The notes under the pieces were generated by a model, which saw only the letters and a list, made by a program, of their open reading frames with translations, ran no database searches and was not told where the DNA came from. From positions 248,001 to 312,000 of the forward strand of contig NW_023504014.1 in NCBI RefSeq assembly GCF_014529535.1: a stretch of 64,000 nucleotides of DNA, in the 5' to 3' direction. Position 1 is the stretch's first letter. Each line of letters starts with the position of its first letter. Made by a program: the position numbers and the translations under genes. Of the stretch, positions 11,785 to 23,200 are shown one piece after another. The DNA comes from Bradysia coprophila. Taxonomy: Eukaryota > Arthropoda > Insecta > Diptera > Sciaridae.

Positions 11785-12784
11785 ATCATGTCCGGAGCGT
11801 TAGCGGAGGACTTGACGCAGTCTAACTTCCAAAAAAAGAACGAAGAAATTTTCTTGAGACGCGGCAACTATGTATAGGCGAGAATTTAAGTTTCTTTCCT
11901 TTGGCCTGTATCACCACAAGTCCTATTCTATCTTATTTGCACTTCAAATACGAGCAAAACGAGCTATCACTCGACTATGTAACCTTAAAATTGCCGGAGA
12001 TACATCGTTTTGAAGTTGGTCATTTTGATAGAAAATGCACAAAATTAACGTTTTCCAAACAATCAAAATCTTTCAACTTACTCTGTATGTTTCTATCCAT
12101 CTGTCTATCTATCTGTCTATCTGTCTATCTATCGACGGTCGATCTCGGAAACTAGTCAGCCAATCTCCATGAAATTTTGCAGGAACCTCAGGGTGGGCAT
12201 AAAAATGAAAATGTGATACGCCATTACCCCAGGAAAAACCAGAATTTTGTTTTATTGGCCTCGAAGTGGTTTCTGAGTGTGGTTTTCGAGGGTCGGGAAC
12301 GCGTTTTCGGCTGTAGCTTAGCTGTATTGAAACCTACAGAGGCGTGCGACCCATCAAATGAAAGATATTCGTAACACGATTCGAACAAAAAAATAATTAA
12401 AAAAATCGGGGCAGATTCGTTTGAGCTAGAGTGATTAGAGTGACCAAATTTTGAGCTACTCGAGCGTATGATGAAAGGACTAATATTTTTTTTGGGTTAT
12501 GAGAGATAGAGAATTACTTTCTTCGGCAAAGTCTCAGAGTTTTACGAGTAGAACAGAGGGGCATATGTGAAAAATGTCGAAAGTTGGAAATGGGTGGATC
12601 AATTATGTTTTTAGAGGTATTTCTTGAATGGTGGCAGATAGAGAGTTACTTTCTTCGGCAAAGTCTCAGAGTTTTACGAGTAGAAAAGAATGGCATTTGT
12701 GAAAAATGTCGAAAGTTGGAAATGGGTGGGTCAATTGGGGTTTTAGAGATATTTCTTGAATGGTGGCAGATAGAGAATTACTTT

Positions 12785-13170
12785 CTTCGTCAAATTTTCG
12801 ATTTTCGTCAAATTTTCGATTTTCGTCAAATTTTCGATTTTCGTCAAATTTTCGAATTTCGTCGAATTTCGTCAAATTTTCGATTTTCGTCAAATTTTCA
12901 AATTTCGTCAAATTTTTGAATTTCGTCAAATTTTTGATTTTCGTCAAATTTTCGAATTTCGTCAAATTTTCGAATTTCGTCAAATTTTCGAATTTCGTCA
13001 AATTTTCGAATTTCGTCAAATTTTCGAATTTCGTCAAATTTTTGATTTTCGTCGAATTTTCGATTTTCGTCGAATTTTCGATTTTCGTCAAATTTTCGAA
13101 TTTCGTCAAATTTTCGATTTTTGTCAAATTTTCGATTTTCGTTAAATTTCGTCAAATTTTGCCAAATTTT
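12785..13170. repeat. TTTCGTCAAATT-type tandem repeats
   Basis: Short units of about 16-17 bp, variants of TTTTCGATTTTCGTCAAA, repeat over about 385 bp. Because units differ little and lack stops in several frames, long low-complexity frames (NFVKFSNFVKF and its reverse) appear on both strands. These are by-products of the repeat. Confidence 0.85.
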
Positions 13171-13220
13171 TCCGAATTTCTGTTATAAAAAGCAGTGTTC
13201 TAAAACTTCTAAAACGACTG

Positions 13221-13745
13221 ATATCCCAACAAAAATCTCTTCGAGAAAAGTGTGACGCAGTCTTTGAAATACAATTTCTAAAATGAATGATATCGCTAGA
13301 GTTGACGCTTTCAGCTTCGTTACGCAAAAATTAAATTTTACACCCAATTTTAGTTCAAACAAGCTGGCTTAGTTTTTCTCATCATCTGCCAAATAATTTT
13401 TACCAAAAAAAATTTGACTGGAAACAACCAAAATTTTACCAAAAAAATCTGCGTCGCAAAGTGGCAAATGTTCAGGAACAGACCAGCAAGAAAATTTATC
13501 TGCCACATGCGACGCAGATTTTTTTGGTAAAATTTTGGTTGTTTCCAGTCAAATTTTTTTTGGTAAAAATTATTTGGCAGATGATGAGAAAAACTAAGCC
13601 AGCTTGTTTGAACTAAAATTGGGTGTAAAATTTAATTTTTGCGTAACGAAGCTGAAAGCGTCAACTCTAGCGATATCATTAATTTTAGAAATTGTATTTC
13701 AAAGACTGCGTCACACTTTTCTCGAAGAGATTTTTGTTGGGATAT
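13221..13745. repeat. 525-bp palindrome, near-perfect arms, 49-bp spacer
   Basis: The left arm starts ATATCCCAACAAAAATCTCT and the right arm ends with its reverse complement at 13745. Arms are about 238 bp and differ at only a few sites. The spacer 13459-13507 is itself bounded by GTGGCA/TGCCAC. The mutual identity of the arms suggests recent origin or ongoing gene conversion. Confidence 0.9.
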
Positions 13746-13829
13746 GACAACTTGAGTAATTTTCAACGGATTCCTAAAACTGTTTTATTCGATGAGGACT
13801 AAAATGCCTTCTGTAAAGTTCGTTAATGT

Positions 13830-13915
13830 AAAATTAATGTAACACCCGGCTGTGGAACCAGTCCCTTTACAGTGCTGCTCCTGACTAAACAGTGCCATTG
13901 GAAGTATTATTATTA
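13830..13915 (+). repeat. possible short retroelement 3' end with ATT tail
   Basis: A GC-richer block starting ACACCCGGCTGTGGAACCAG ends in an ATTATTATTAT tail and interrupts the third degenerate repeat unit. This looks like a SINE or a truncated non-LTR 3' end. No Pol III boxes were identified with confidence. Confidence 0.35.
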
Positions 13916-14189
13916 TGGACAATTCTGGAGTAATAATGTAGGATTTATTCCAAAAAGAATTTTTTGTGTGTTATCTTGGTGTCGATGATAGAAAAAAATA
14001 AAGTTTGAACGAGCGTGAAGTTTACGGCCGTAATTCACACGAGGTGTATGCCTTATTCATGAACAAATGGGACACATTTTCAGCAGATTTATTTGCTAAA
14101 AAAGTAGATAATATAGAAAAGAAAAACTTTGCGGCTAGTGGAGCGAATGTACAGTATTTGGTTGGTGCAAGGCGATTATTGAAGAGTAA

Positions 14190-15740
14190 TTTTTCTTCTT
14201 CTTCTTCTTCTTTTTCAGCCTGTTTCTGTCCACTGCTGGACGTAGGCCTCCCCAATTCTTTTCCATTCCGAACGATTAGTTGCCACTTGTTGCCAATTTG
14301 CGCCTGCAATTCTCTTTCTACCATTACTCCATCTCTCTGGTGGTCTACCTCTAGGTCGTGTTTTAGGTGGTCTCCAGTTCATGATCTTTTTGGTCCAACG
14401 TTCGTCCGTCCTTCTTGCAATATGTCCCGCCCAGCTCCACTTTAAAGATGCTATTCTTTCCATGACATCAACGACTTTTGTTTGTTGTCGAATCCATTGA
14501 TTTGTCATTCTATCTCTGAGCGTAATTCCAAGCATACTCCGTTCCATGGCTCTTTGTGCCACTCTTAATTTATTTTCGGAAGCTTTTGTTAACGTTAACG
14601 TTTCCGCTCCATATGTGAGCACAGGAAGGACACACGTATCGAACACTTTACGTTTCAGACTATTGTTCATTTTGCTTTTGAAAATTAGCCTGAGTTTTCC
14701 GAACGCTGCCCATGCAAGACCAATTCTACGTTTTATTTCTGCAGTTTGGTTGCCTAGACCCAACTTCAATTTGTGACCTAGGTACACATAACTGTCGACT
14801 CGTTCAATGACAGTATCACCGATTTTAATGTCTCTGTCGTCGTCAATGTTTGTCATGATTTTCGTTTTCGACAAATTCATCTTGAGGCCGACTTTGTTTG
14901 ACTCCTCATTCAGCTGTTGCAACATAATTTGCGCCTGATCTAGATCAGCTGCTATCAGGGAGATGTCATCTGCGAAACGGAGATTACTCAGGTACTCTCC
15001 ATTTATGTTGATAGCCATTTCACTCCAGTCTAATTTCTTAAAAACACTCTCCAGAATCGATGTGAATAACTTAGGTGATATGGTGTCACCCTGTCGTACA
15101 CCTCTGCCAATTCTGAATTTTTCAGTGCTTTTATGAAGTTTTATACACGACGTAGCGTTTTTATAGACGTATCGAATTGTGTTGGAGTATCTTGAGTCTA
15201 CTCTGCACTCGTCTAATGAGTCCAATATCGACCATGTTTCCACTGAATCAAAAGCTTTTTCAAAGTCTATGAATATCAAGACCACAGCAATCTTGTATTC
15301 ATTGCATTTCTCAATTAGCGTTCTCATCACATGTAAGTGGTCGTTTGTGCTGAATCCTGATCTAAATGAAGCTTGTTCAACAGGTTGGTAGAAGTCGAGC
15401 TTCTTGGTGTTCCTCTTCGTAACTATTTTCATGAACAACTTGTAGAGTGTTGATAAGAGACTTATGGGTCGACAGTTTTCCAACTTTGTTATGTCTCCTT
15501 TTTTATGCAGCAATGTTATCACTGCATTTTCCCATGCTTCTGGTACTTCTTCCCATTGAAGACATTGATTAAACAAAGTCGTTATTGCACCCAATAATGA
15601 GTCGCCACCTAGTTTAATGGCTTCCACTGGAACACCATCTTCACCGGGAGACTTTTTGTTACTGGGAAAAGGTTTGCCAGCGGCTTTTAGAGTTAAGCGT
15701 CGCTGGTTTGAAAGTGCAGGAATAACTTCTCTTTGTTTAT
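14190..15740 (-). mobile_element. RTE-like non-LTR retrotransposon, reverse transcriptase open but 5' truncated
   Basis: A single uninterrupted minus-strand frame (about 15720 to 14215, roughly 500 codons of RT homology) encodes a non-LTR reverse transcriptase. Motifs in order: NKKSPGEDGVPVEAIKLGG, NCRPISLLSTLYKLF, FIDFEKAFDSV (first catalytic Asp), GVRQGDTISPKLF, NLRFADDISLIAAD (catalytic Asp pair), YLGHKLKLG, VLTYGAETLTLTKASE and SWAGHIARRTDERW. It ends at EAYVQQWTETG, a C-terminus common in RTE-group elements. The N-terminal endonuclease is absent, so it is 5' truncated. The 3' tail is GAA repeats (about 14190-14214). The lack of stops and intact catalytic residues point to recent insertion, but it cannot mobilise itself without the endonuclease. 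Confidence 0.88.
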
Positions 15741-15816
15741 TCTGAAAATTTGTTTTGAATAAAATAAAAGGAAACAATTTATGACAAAGCAAGTTGATTG
15801 GAGCTGATAGAAGCAA

Positions 15817-17085
15817 GAATATTTTGAGATGAGATTAGGTGATTGAAAAATCAAAGAAAAATTGAAAATTGAGAAAATCAGTCAATGGACCCAACCCACC
15901 CAAAAGGAGGGTCTTAGTTGGTTGGTCAAAAATAGCGAGTATTCAAGATGAAATTTATAATTTAAAATAAGGAAGAGACGGACAACGTTTTCTCATTTAT
16001 TTCAATACTACAATTCAAGACTCCAAAAGTAAAAAAAGACATTGCTTCTCTCTATACAAGTGTATAATCCCATTGACCTACAGACTGAAATGTTATTATC
16101 TAACTAAGGACGTAACTCTAACGTAAATTAGTTGTTTATTCAGCAGCTGTTCGCTATAAGAAATAGATTACCGAACTTACATCGTATCCTAGTCCTTTAA
16201 AAAAAAAACATTTCGCAAAACAGGCCCGAAAACTGGTATGAAAATGCAAAATAAAATTGTTACCGGGCATGCGCGCCGTAAATCAACAATTTCGTAAACA
16301 CACCTTACGTCTCTTTCAACCATATTTTATCCTTAAAAACAAAAGAGGCATGAAATTGATGCCGATCACTCGCTCCCCAAATATTTTCACGAATTCAACA
16401 TTATACACTTAAAACTCATAAACGAGAGTGTGCCAAGCCTGAACGGGAGTATAGCACAAGAACATTATGGCTGACAAAAGGAAAATATTTGTGTTGCTAA
16501 ATTGAAAAAGGGAAATAGATTCACTCGAAGTTTTCGAACAAAACTTTTTTTTGTACAAAAGTTGTGGTGAAATTGTTTCCGGATTTTGTTGTTTAGTTGA
16601 TTAAACATCCGGTTGCTGCAATCTGGTAAGTGAGAACATAGTCTTTCATTGAATTGTTCGCTCTTCGCTACGAACCGAACGATAGTTTCCCGTTTTAAAT
16701 ATTTAATTAAGGAAAACATTGTACGGGATACATGACTCATGCAATTCCATGACTTAAATTTCGTATCGTTCATTCAGGAACTGAGCTCATTCCAATCCAA
16801 AATAATCACCGAAATCACAACATTACTTTGTACTTCGTTTGTGTTGCGAGTTTTATCGATTTTTCAACTTAAATACATATCGCGTGACTGATTAATATTT
16901 TCATTTAAATAATAGATCGCTTTTTGATGCAATCTGATGGATTCAATGAGCAATGTCAACGTTTGAAAAAGGCAAAAGTACGGAAAAAAAAGAAAACTTT
17001 GCAAGCCTCATAAAGTATCGTCATGCGAAATTGAATTTGTTTTTTTTTTTTATTTCTTTTATGCAATTCAGTGAGGGAATTCGAT
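15817..17085. other. intergenic, nothing recognised
   Basis: AT-rich; frames are short and overlapping. No splice-supported exon or mobile element is seen. Confidence 0.45.
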
Positions 17086-17110
17086 CACTGACAAAAAATA
17101 TTTTTTTTGC

Positions 17111-17690
17111 ATTACCTGTGACAGATAATATTTTCAATAAGATTACCTTCTGATGGTAATGTTAGGAAAAGTTATCTGCCACAGGTAACATTACAGAAAT
17201 GTATTACCTGTGATTGGTAACGTGCCCCAAAACGTTCTGTGAGTAGGCAATTTTTCAAAAATTACCTGTGACAGATAATGTGACCGTTAAATGTTATCTG
17301 TCACAGGTAAAGTGCATTATTTGTGGTAGGTAATCTACATTGGCTGTCATAGGTAATGTTTCAGCTTATAACGACAATAAGCCATGCAAAATTATGTATT
17401 GAATGGCTCAGTGACAACGCGCTAGGCTGGTGATCCGAAGGTTGTCGGATCGAACCCCGGCGCGTGCAACATTTTTTTAATTTCATTTGGCACATTACCA
17501 GTCACAGATAACGTTTCACATTTTTTTTTTTAGATTTATCAGTTTGGGACGATCATTTAAGATCTCGAAACACAGATCTGTTAATCATTTGTTTCTATCC
17601 GTTTCACATTATCTGTCACAGATAATTTTCGAAAGATTAGCTGTCACAGATAATGTAATGAAATTACACATTACCTGTATCCGCTGTTTA
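17111..17690. repeat. cluster of about 12 copies of a 19-bp near-palindrome ATTACCTGTGACAGATAAT
   Basis: Exact or near copies, in both orientations, occur at about 17111, 17141, 17171, 17203, 17261, 17293, 17316, 17345, 17494, 17608, 17636 and 17669. Spacing is irregular, so this is not a simple tandem repeat. The core joins CAGGTA-type and TGACAG/CTGTCA half-sites. It could be a degenerate MITE interior or a homotypic cluster of protein-binding sites; the sequence does not decide. Confidence 0.7.
17403..17469 (+). other. tRNA-like sequence (pseudo-tRNA or SINE head)
   Basis: TGGCTCAGTGACAACGCGCT resembles a tRNA A-box and D-arm, and GGATCGAACCCCGG resembles a B-box and T-arm. The anticodon arm does not fold properly: CCGA/TCGG pairing is shifted. 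It is followed by a T run. It is probably a tRNA-derived relic rather than a working tRNA gene. Confidence 0.35.
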
Positions 17691-17742
17691 ATTTTCTGTC
17701 AGTATACTTACGCGGACTGTGTGTAATTTCATTTGAACGTTT

Positions 17743-17764
17743 TTTATCGCACTAGTGCGATAAA
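17743..17764. repeat. 22-bp perfect palindrome
   Basis: TTTATCGCACTAGTGC plus GATAAA forms a perfect dyad centred on ACTAGT. No surrounding gene explains it. Confidence 0.7.
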
Positions 17765-18038
17765 TGATTTGCAAGGCTTTTTCTCGCACTCAGTATCATA
17801 ATCATATATTCATGTCTGACTGAACAAAACAGTCAAATGCTGTAACAACTGTAGTTACACCGTCGTGACAACTGTTTTAACAAGTCTTTTAGTAGTAGTC
17901 ACACGATGTCTTGTCAACCTTGGCTTCGCCTCGGGTTGACAATCGATATCTAGTTCGATAACATACCTTCATACGATTCCTGTCACATAAATAACTATTA
18001 TGTAATGGAATGTTAATGACATGTATTTGGGATGCGTT

Positions 18039-18638
18039 TAGGGATGGGAGACCTTTTATATTATCGATAATATCAATCAAAACAATTTATCGATAACTGA
18101 TATATCATATCGTTATCGATAATTTGATAATTATCGATAATTATCGAATTATCGATAATTTGATAATTATCAAAATATCGATATATCGATAATTATCAAA
18201 ATATCGATAATTATCAAAATATCGATATTTCGATAATTATCAAATTTTGATATTTCTGAAAATAATTGATACTCATAAAGTTATGTTACTGTGAAGAAAT
18301 TGAAAACTGTTCTAAGCAACTTTTCGAGATCTCTGTCTAATTTTTCATCATCCTAATGGAAAGATGGAAGATTTACAGCTGAAAACTGCATGCATTTGTA
18401 TTGATTTATCTAAATATTCATATTAAAGTAGCTATCAAAATATCGATTTTTCGATAATTATCAAAATATCGATATTTTGATAATTATCGAGATATCGATA
18501 TTTTGATAATTATGGAAATATCAATTATTATCGATTATCGATATTATTTTTGATAATTTTCGATAAAAAAATTTATCGATAATCGATTATCGATAATCGA
18601 TAATTATCGATTATCAATATCAATATCGCCCATCCCTA
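18039..18638. mobile_element. hAT-type MITE, 600 bp, with TATCGATAAT satellite interior
   Basis: Terminal inverted repeats are TAGGGATGGG (18039-18048) and CCCATCCCTA (18629-18638). The 8-bp duplication GATGCGTT flanks it exactly (18031-18038 and 18639-18646). An 8-bp duplication with TAGGG-type ends is diagnostic of the hAT superfamily. The ends of the element are runs of TATCGATA/ATAATTATCGA palindromic units, around a central unique part (about 18255-18430). There is no transposase, so it is non-autonomous. Confidence 0.9.
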
Positions 18639-18646
18639 GATGCGTT

Positions 18647-20240
18647 AGTTTTTTTTAGCAAATAATCAAAATTTTACCGCTGTTATCAAGAATATAATGG
18701 TCGTTATATTGCCAACAAGTGATTTTCGCTGCCTTGAGTGTAGTTGCTAATTTTACGTGTGCTTCGAAAGTCGTTCAGTATTGTTTCATGCTTAAATTTA
18801 GTTTGGGTGTTTGACTCCATTTAATTAGGTTCTGTCAGAAAAACACTCATATTTACACCCAACAGCAAGTATTGAGATATTATTAAATCTGCGAGAAGAA
18901 AAAAGCTTTTTGTTAGTGGAAAATCAAAAATTCCTAAGATGACTTTCAGATCATAATCAACCTGTCACAGACAGCAGACATACCATGTCTATGTGAACTC
19001 TAATGCTTTTTTGATGTGAGGATTTTCAGAGGGTTTGGGATAGTTGATCGTGTGAAAGAGATGCAAGATATTGCTTGGATTGTGATAGAAAGTGATGCGA
19101 ATAGTCGTCATTCGTGACATACTTTATGAATGATGCGCTAAAGAAGAATCTTTAATTCGTTAATTTTAGCACTTATTTTTCCTATATCAAGACTCATTAG
19201 CTGGAGGTTAACCGTTTAGAGCTACCACACCACATTGAACAGCAATTCAATTATGAAATGTGGTGAGTCTGCTTCCCTTAACGGTTGTAAAATTTCAGAG
19301 AGTACGATTCACCTCGCTATGCTCTGGGCAAAAACAACACCATCGAAAAGCAATTTCCAACTTTTGTTCCATTGTTGAACAAATAACTATTGCACGGTCC
19401 CTCCGAAAAATCCATTACTTTAATTTCTATGCATAAAAATCACGTAGCAGAAGCACAAAGTGTTGACTCAAATAGGAATCTGTTGCCGATAGCGACGATC
19501 AGAGAAAGTAAACGAGAAACACCAGGTAAATTTCAACTTATTTATAGAAAAATGTTGAAATTAATGAAGTAAAAGAATTTTTATCAACTTGTCAGTCGAA
19601 GATGCTTACATCAAAGGAAGTAACAGATTCGTAATTATTATTGGCGATATTTTGCTTGCCACCTTCGAAAAGATTACGATTGAATTAGTGAAAATTGAGA
19701 TAGACTGGGCTTCACATTGTGGAGATATCATCAGATAAATTAAAAGGAATTATGATTCATCAACAAAAATGAAGTTTTTCCGAACGCTCATCGATTGGGA
19801 GTTCAGAACAATATTTAAAAAAAAAACTTCTCGACAATTTTCACGTCAACAAACTGATTTTTCATGCGCGCGTTGTGTCTTGCCTTATTTACTTATTTCG
19901 TTTTATTGACGACTGATCGAATGACATTTCTAGTGAGGAGAAAACTGTAACACTTTCTCTCCGTTGCGTTGGGAGGAAAATAGAACTTTTCTCATTCGAA
20001 CTGTCACTTTGTTTTATGTTTCCGAAAATTGTGTGGCGAATCGATGTATTTGTGGAGAAAAACGGCAAAACGGTTTTGTGTGAAATTTCCTATTTTCTCC
20101 TCTCGGTAAACAAAGAACTATTTCTCACATTGAGTGTAGTATCGTTAGATAGGTACAACGTCTGACTCCAAGATAAACTCTTCACTTCGATCAAAATACG
20201 TCAACTCGGAGATGTGTGAGAAATTTCATGAAAAAACAAG
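18647..20240. other. intergenic with fragments of old repeats
   Basis: Contains one dispersed GAAGTAnnAGATT pair (about 19560-19640). A stretch at 19900-20110 resembles 600-950. No gene is supported. Confidence 0.4.
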
Positions 20241-23200
20241 GCATCAGAACAGTCGGAGCGTTTGCTGCGACTTCGCCCCGTACGACCCGTAATCCTATTT
20301 CGTCCGTAACCATAATACGTCCGTAGCCGTAATACGCCCGGAACCCTAATACGTCTACAACCCTCTAATGCGTCTGTTACCAAAATGCAAGTCAAGTTGG
20401 GCATGATCAAATTTACTGAAAGTGTTCATTTTTAAAATTGCGCATAGCGCAATTACGAAAGCCCGTACGAAGTACCTTTCAAATAAAACCAACAATTTAC
20501 GACATTATTTTAGAAACCCACAATTTTTTGCCAACTTTCCATTGGGTATTAAATTACCTCTCAAATAAAACAAAAATTAGCAAAATCGGATGATATTTAC
20601 TCGATTTATGTGCAAAAAACACTTAGGGCCGAGTAGCGGCCTTAGTCCAAGGGCCCAAATTTGAAACTTTTTTCGACACGTTCTTTTCGGTATTCAATTT
20701 CCTTCCATAAAAAACTAAATCTAGCAAAATCGGATGAGATTTACTCGATTTATGTGCAAAAAACACTTAGGGCCGAGTAGCGGCCTTAGTCCAAGGGCCC
20801 AAATTTGAAACTTTTTTCGACACGTTCTTTTCGGTATTCAATTTCCTTCCATAAAAAACTAAATCTAGCAAAATCGGATGAGATTTACTCGATTTTTGTG
20901 CAAAAAACACTTAGGGCCGAGTAGCGGCCTTAGTCCAAGGGCCCAAATTTGAAACTTTTTTCGCCACGTTCTTTTCGGTATTCAATTTCCTTCCATAAAA
21001 AACTAAATCTAGCAAAATCGGATGAGATTTACTCGATTTTTGTGCAAAAAACACTTAGGGCCGAGTACCGGCCTAAGTCCAAGGGCCCAAATTTGAAACT
21101 TTTTTCGCCACGTTCTTTTCGGTATTCAATTTCCTTCCATAAAAAACTAAATCTAGCAAAATCGGATGACATTTACTCGATTTATGTGCAAAAAACACTT
21201 AGGGCCGAGTAGCGGCCTTAGTCCAAGGGCCCAAATTTGAAACTTTTTTCGCCACGTTCTTTTCGGTATTCAATTTCCTTCCATAAAAAACTAAATCTAG
21301 CAAAATCGGATGAGATTTACTCGATTTTTGTGCAAAAAACACTTAGGGCCGAGTACCGGCCTAAGTCCAAGGGCCCAAATTTGAAACTTTTTTCGACACG
21401 TTCTTTTCGGTATTCAATTTCCTTCCATAAAAAACTAAATCTAGCAAAATCGGATGAGATTTACTCGATTTATGTGCAAAAAACACTTAGGGCCGAGTAG
21501 CGGCCTTAGTCCAAGGGCCCAAATTTGAAACTTTTTTCGACACGTTCTTTTCGGTATTCAATTTCCTTCCATAAAAAACTAAATCTAGCAAAATCGGATG
21601 AGATTTACTCGATTTTTGTGCAAAAAACACTTAGGGCCGAGTAGCGGTCTTAGTCCAAGGGCCCAAATTTGAAACTTTTTTCGCCACGTTCTTTTCGGTA
21701 TTCAATTTCCTTCCATAAAAAACTAAATCTAGCAAAATCGGATGAGATTTACTCGATTTTTGTGCAAAAAACACTTAGGGCCGAGTAGCGGCCTTAGTCC
21801 AAGGGCCCAAATTTGAAACTTTTTTCGCCACGTTCTTTTCGGTATTCAATTTCCTTCCATAAAAAACTAAATCTAGCAAAATCGGATGACATTTACTCGA
21901 TTTATGTGCAAAAAACACTTAGGGCCGAGTAGCGGCCTTAGTCCAAGGGCCCAAATTTGAAACTTTTTTCGCCACGTTCTTTTCGGTATTCAATTTCCTT
22001 CCATAAAAAACTAAATCTAGCAAAATCGGATGAGATTTACTCGATTTATGTGCAAAAAACACTTAGGGCCGAGTAGCGGCCTTAGTCCAAGGGCCCAAAT
22101 TTGAAACTTTTTTCGACACGTTCTTTTCGGTATTCAATTTCCTTCCATAAAAAACTAAATCTAGCAAAATCGGATGAGATTTACTCGATTTATGTGCAAA
22201 AAACACTTAGGGCCGAGTAGCGGCCTTAGTCCAAGGGCCCAAATTTGAAACTTTTTTCGCCACGTTCTTTTCGGTATTCAATTTCCTTCCATAAAAAACT
22301 AAATCTAGCAAAATCGGATGAGATTTACTCGATTTTTGTGCAAAAAACACTTAGGGCCGAGTACCGGCCTAAGTCCAAGGGCCCAAATTTGAAACTTTTT
22401 TCGCCACGTTCTTTTCGGTATTCAATTTCCTTCCATAAAAAACTAAATCTAGCAAAATCGGATGACATTTACTCGATTTATGTGCAAAAAACACTTAGGG
22501 CCGAGTAGCGGCCTTAGTCCAAGGGCCCAAATTTGAAACTTTTTTCGACACGTTCTTTTCGGTATTCAATTTCCTTCCATAAAAAACTAAATCTAGCAAA
22601 ATCGGATGAGATTTACTCGATTTATGTGCAAAAAACACTTAGGGCCGAGTAGCGGCCTTAGTCCAAGGGCCCAAATTTGAAACTTTTTTCGCCACGTTCT
22701 TTTCGGTATTCAATTTCCTTCCATAAAAAACTAAATCTAGCAAAATCGGATGACATTTACTCGATTTATGTGCAAAAAACACTTAGGGCCGAGTACCGGC
22801 CTAAGTCCAAGGGCCCAAATTTGAAACTTTTTTCGCCACGTTCTTTTCGGTATTCAATTTCCTTCCATAAAAAACTAAATCTAGCAAAATCGGATGACAT
22901 TTACTCGATTTATGTGCAAAAAACACTTAGGGCCGAGTAACGACCTTTGAGCCCTCCCAACAAGCCCGCGTTGCATCTTACCCAAAAACGATGTTCAGCA
23001 TTTTTGTTCTACTCGTCAATACCTTTCATTTGATATATCACAAGCAGCTATTACGTGCGTATTTCGGTAGATATCGTCGAAAGACTGAAAAACACCTATA
23101 GGGCCCACCCTACCATGCCCATTTTCGAACTTGACCTTACTTCTGACGATGCCAATCGGGGAAAAAAAGAATTTTGAAAAAAGGTTGTGATTTACTCAAG

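Larger units (their letters stand above)
11785..13745 (+). mobile_element. composite repeat element with conserved head, tandem array and 525-bp palindrome (copy 1)
   Basis: Copy 2 lies at 62620-64000 and matches from ATCATGTCCGGAGCGTTAGC onward. Order: a conserved head of about 1 kb, including a CTGTCTATCTATC microsatellite and a CGACGGTCGATCTCGGAAAC block. Next comes a TTTCGTCAAATT-type tandem array (12785-13170), a short unique spacer, and a long palindrome (13221-13745). An 84-codon frame at 11901 (MACITTSPILSYLHFKYEQN) is kept over most of its length in copy 2. It has no recognised domain and ends differently, so coding is doubtful. No transposase was found, and superfamily is not assigned. 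Confidence 0.7.

Noticed and set aside
12584..13188. Phe/Val/Lys and Asn/Lys/Phe-rich frames on both strands
   Set aside because: Direct products of the TTTCGTCAAATT tandem repeats.
17403..17469. Functional tRNA gene
   Set aside because: A- and B-box-like words are present, but the anticodon arm does not pair correctly; kept only as a tRNA-like relic.
20949..22940. Repeated 87-codon frames (KLFSPRSFRYSISFHKKLNL)
   Set aside because: The 144-bp satellite unit is a multiple of 3, and frames open only where GAGTAG mutated to GAGTAC. The A-run and satellite context argue against coding.
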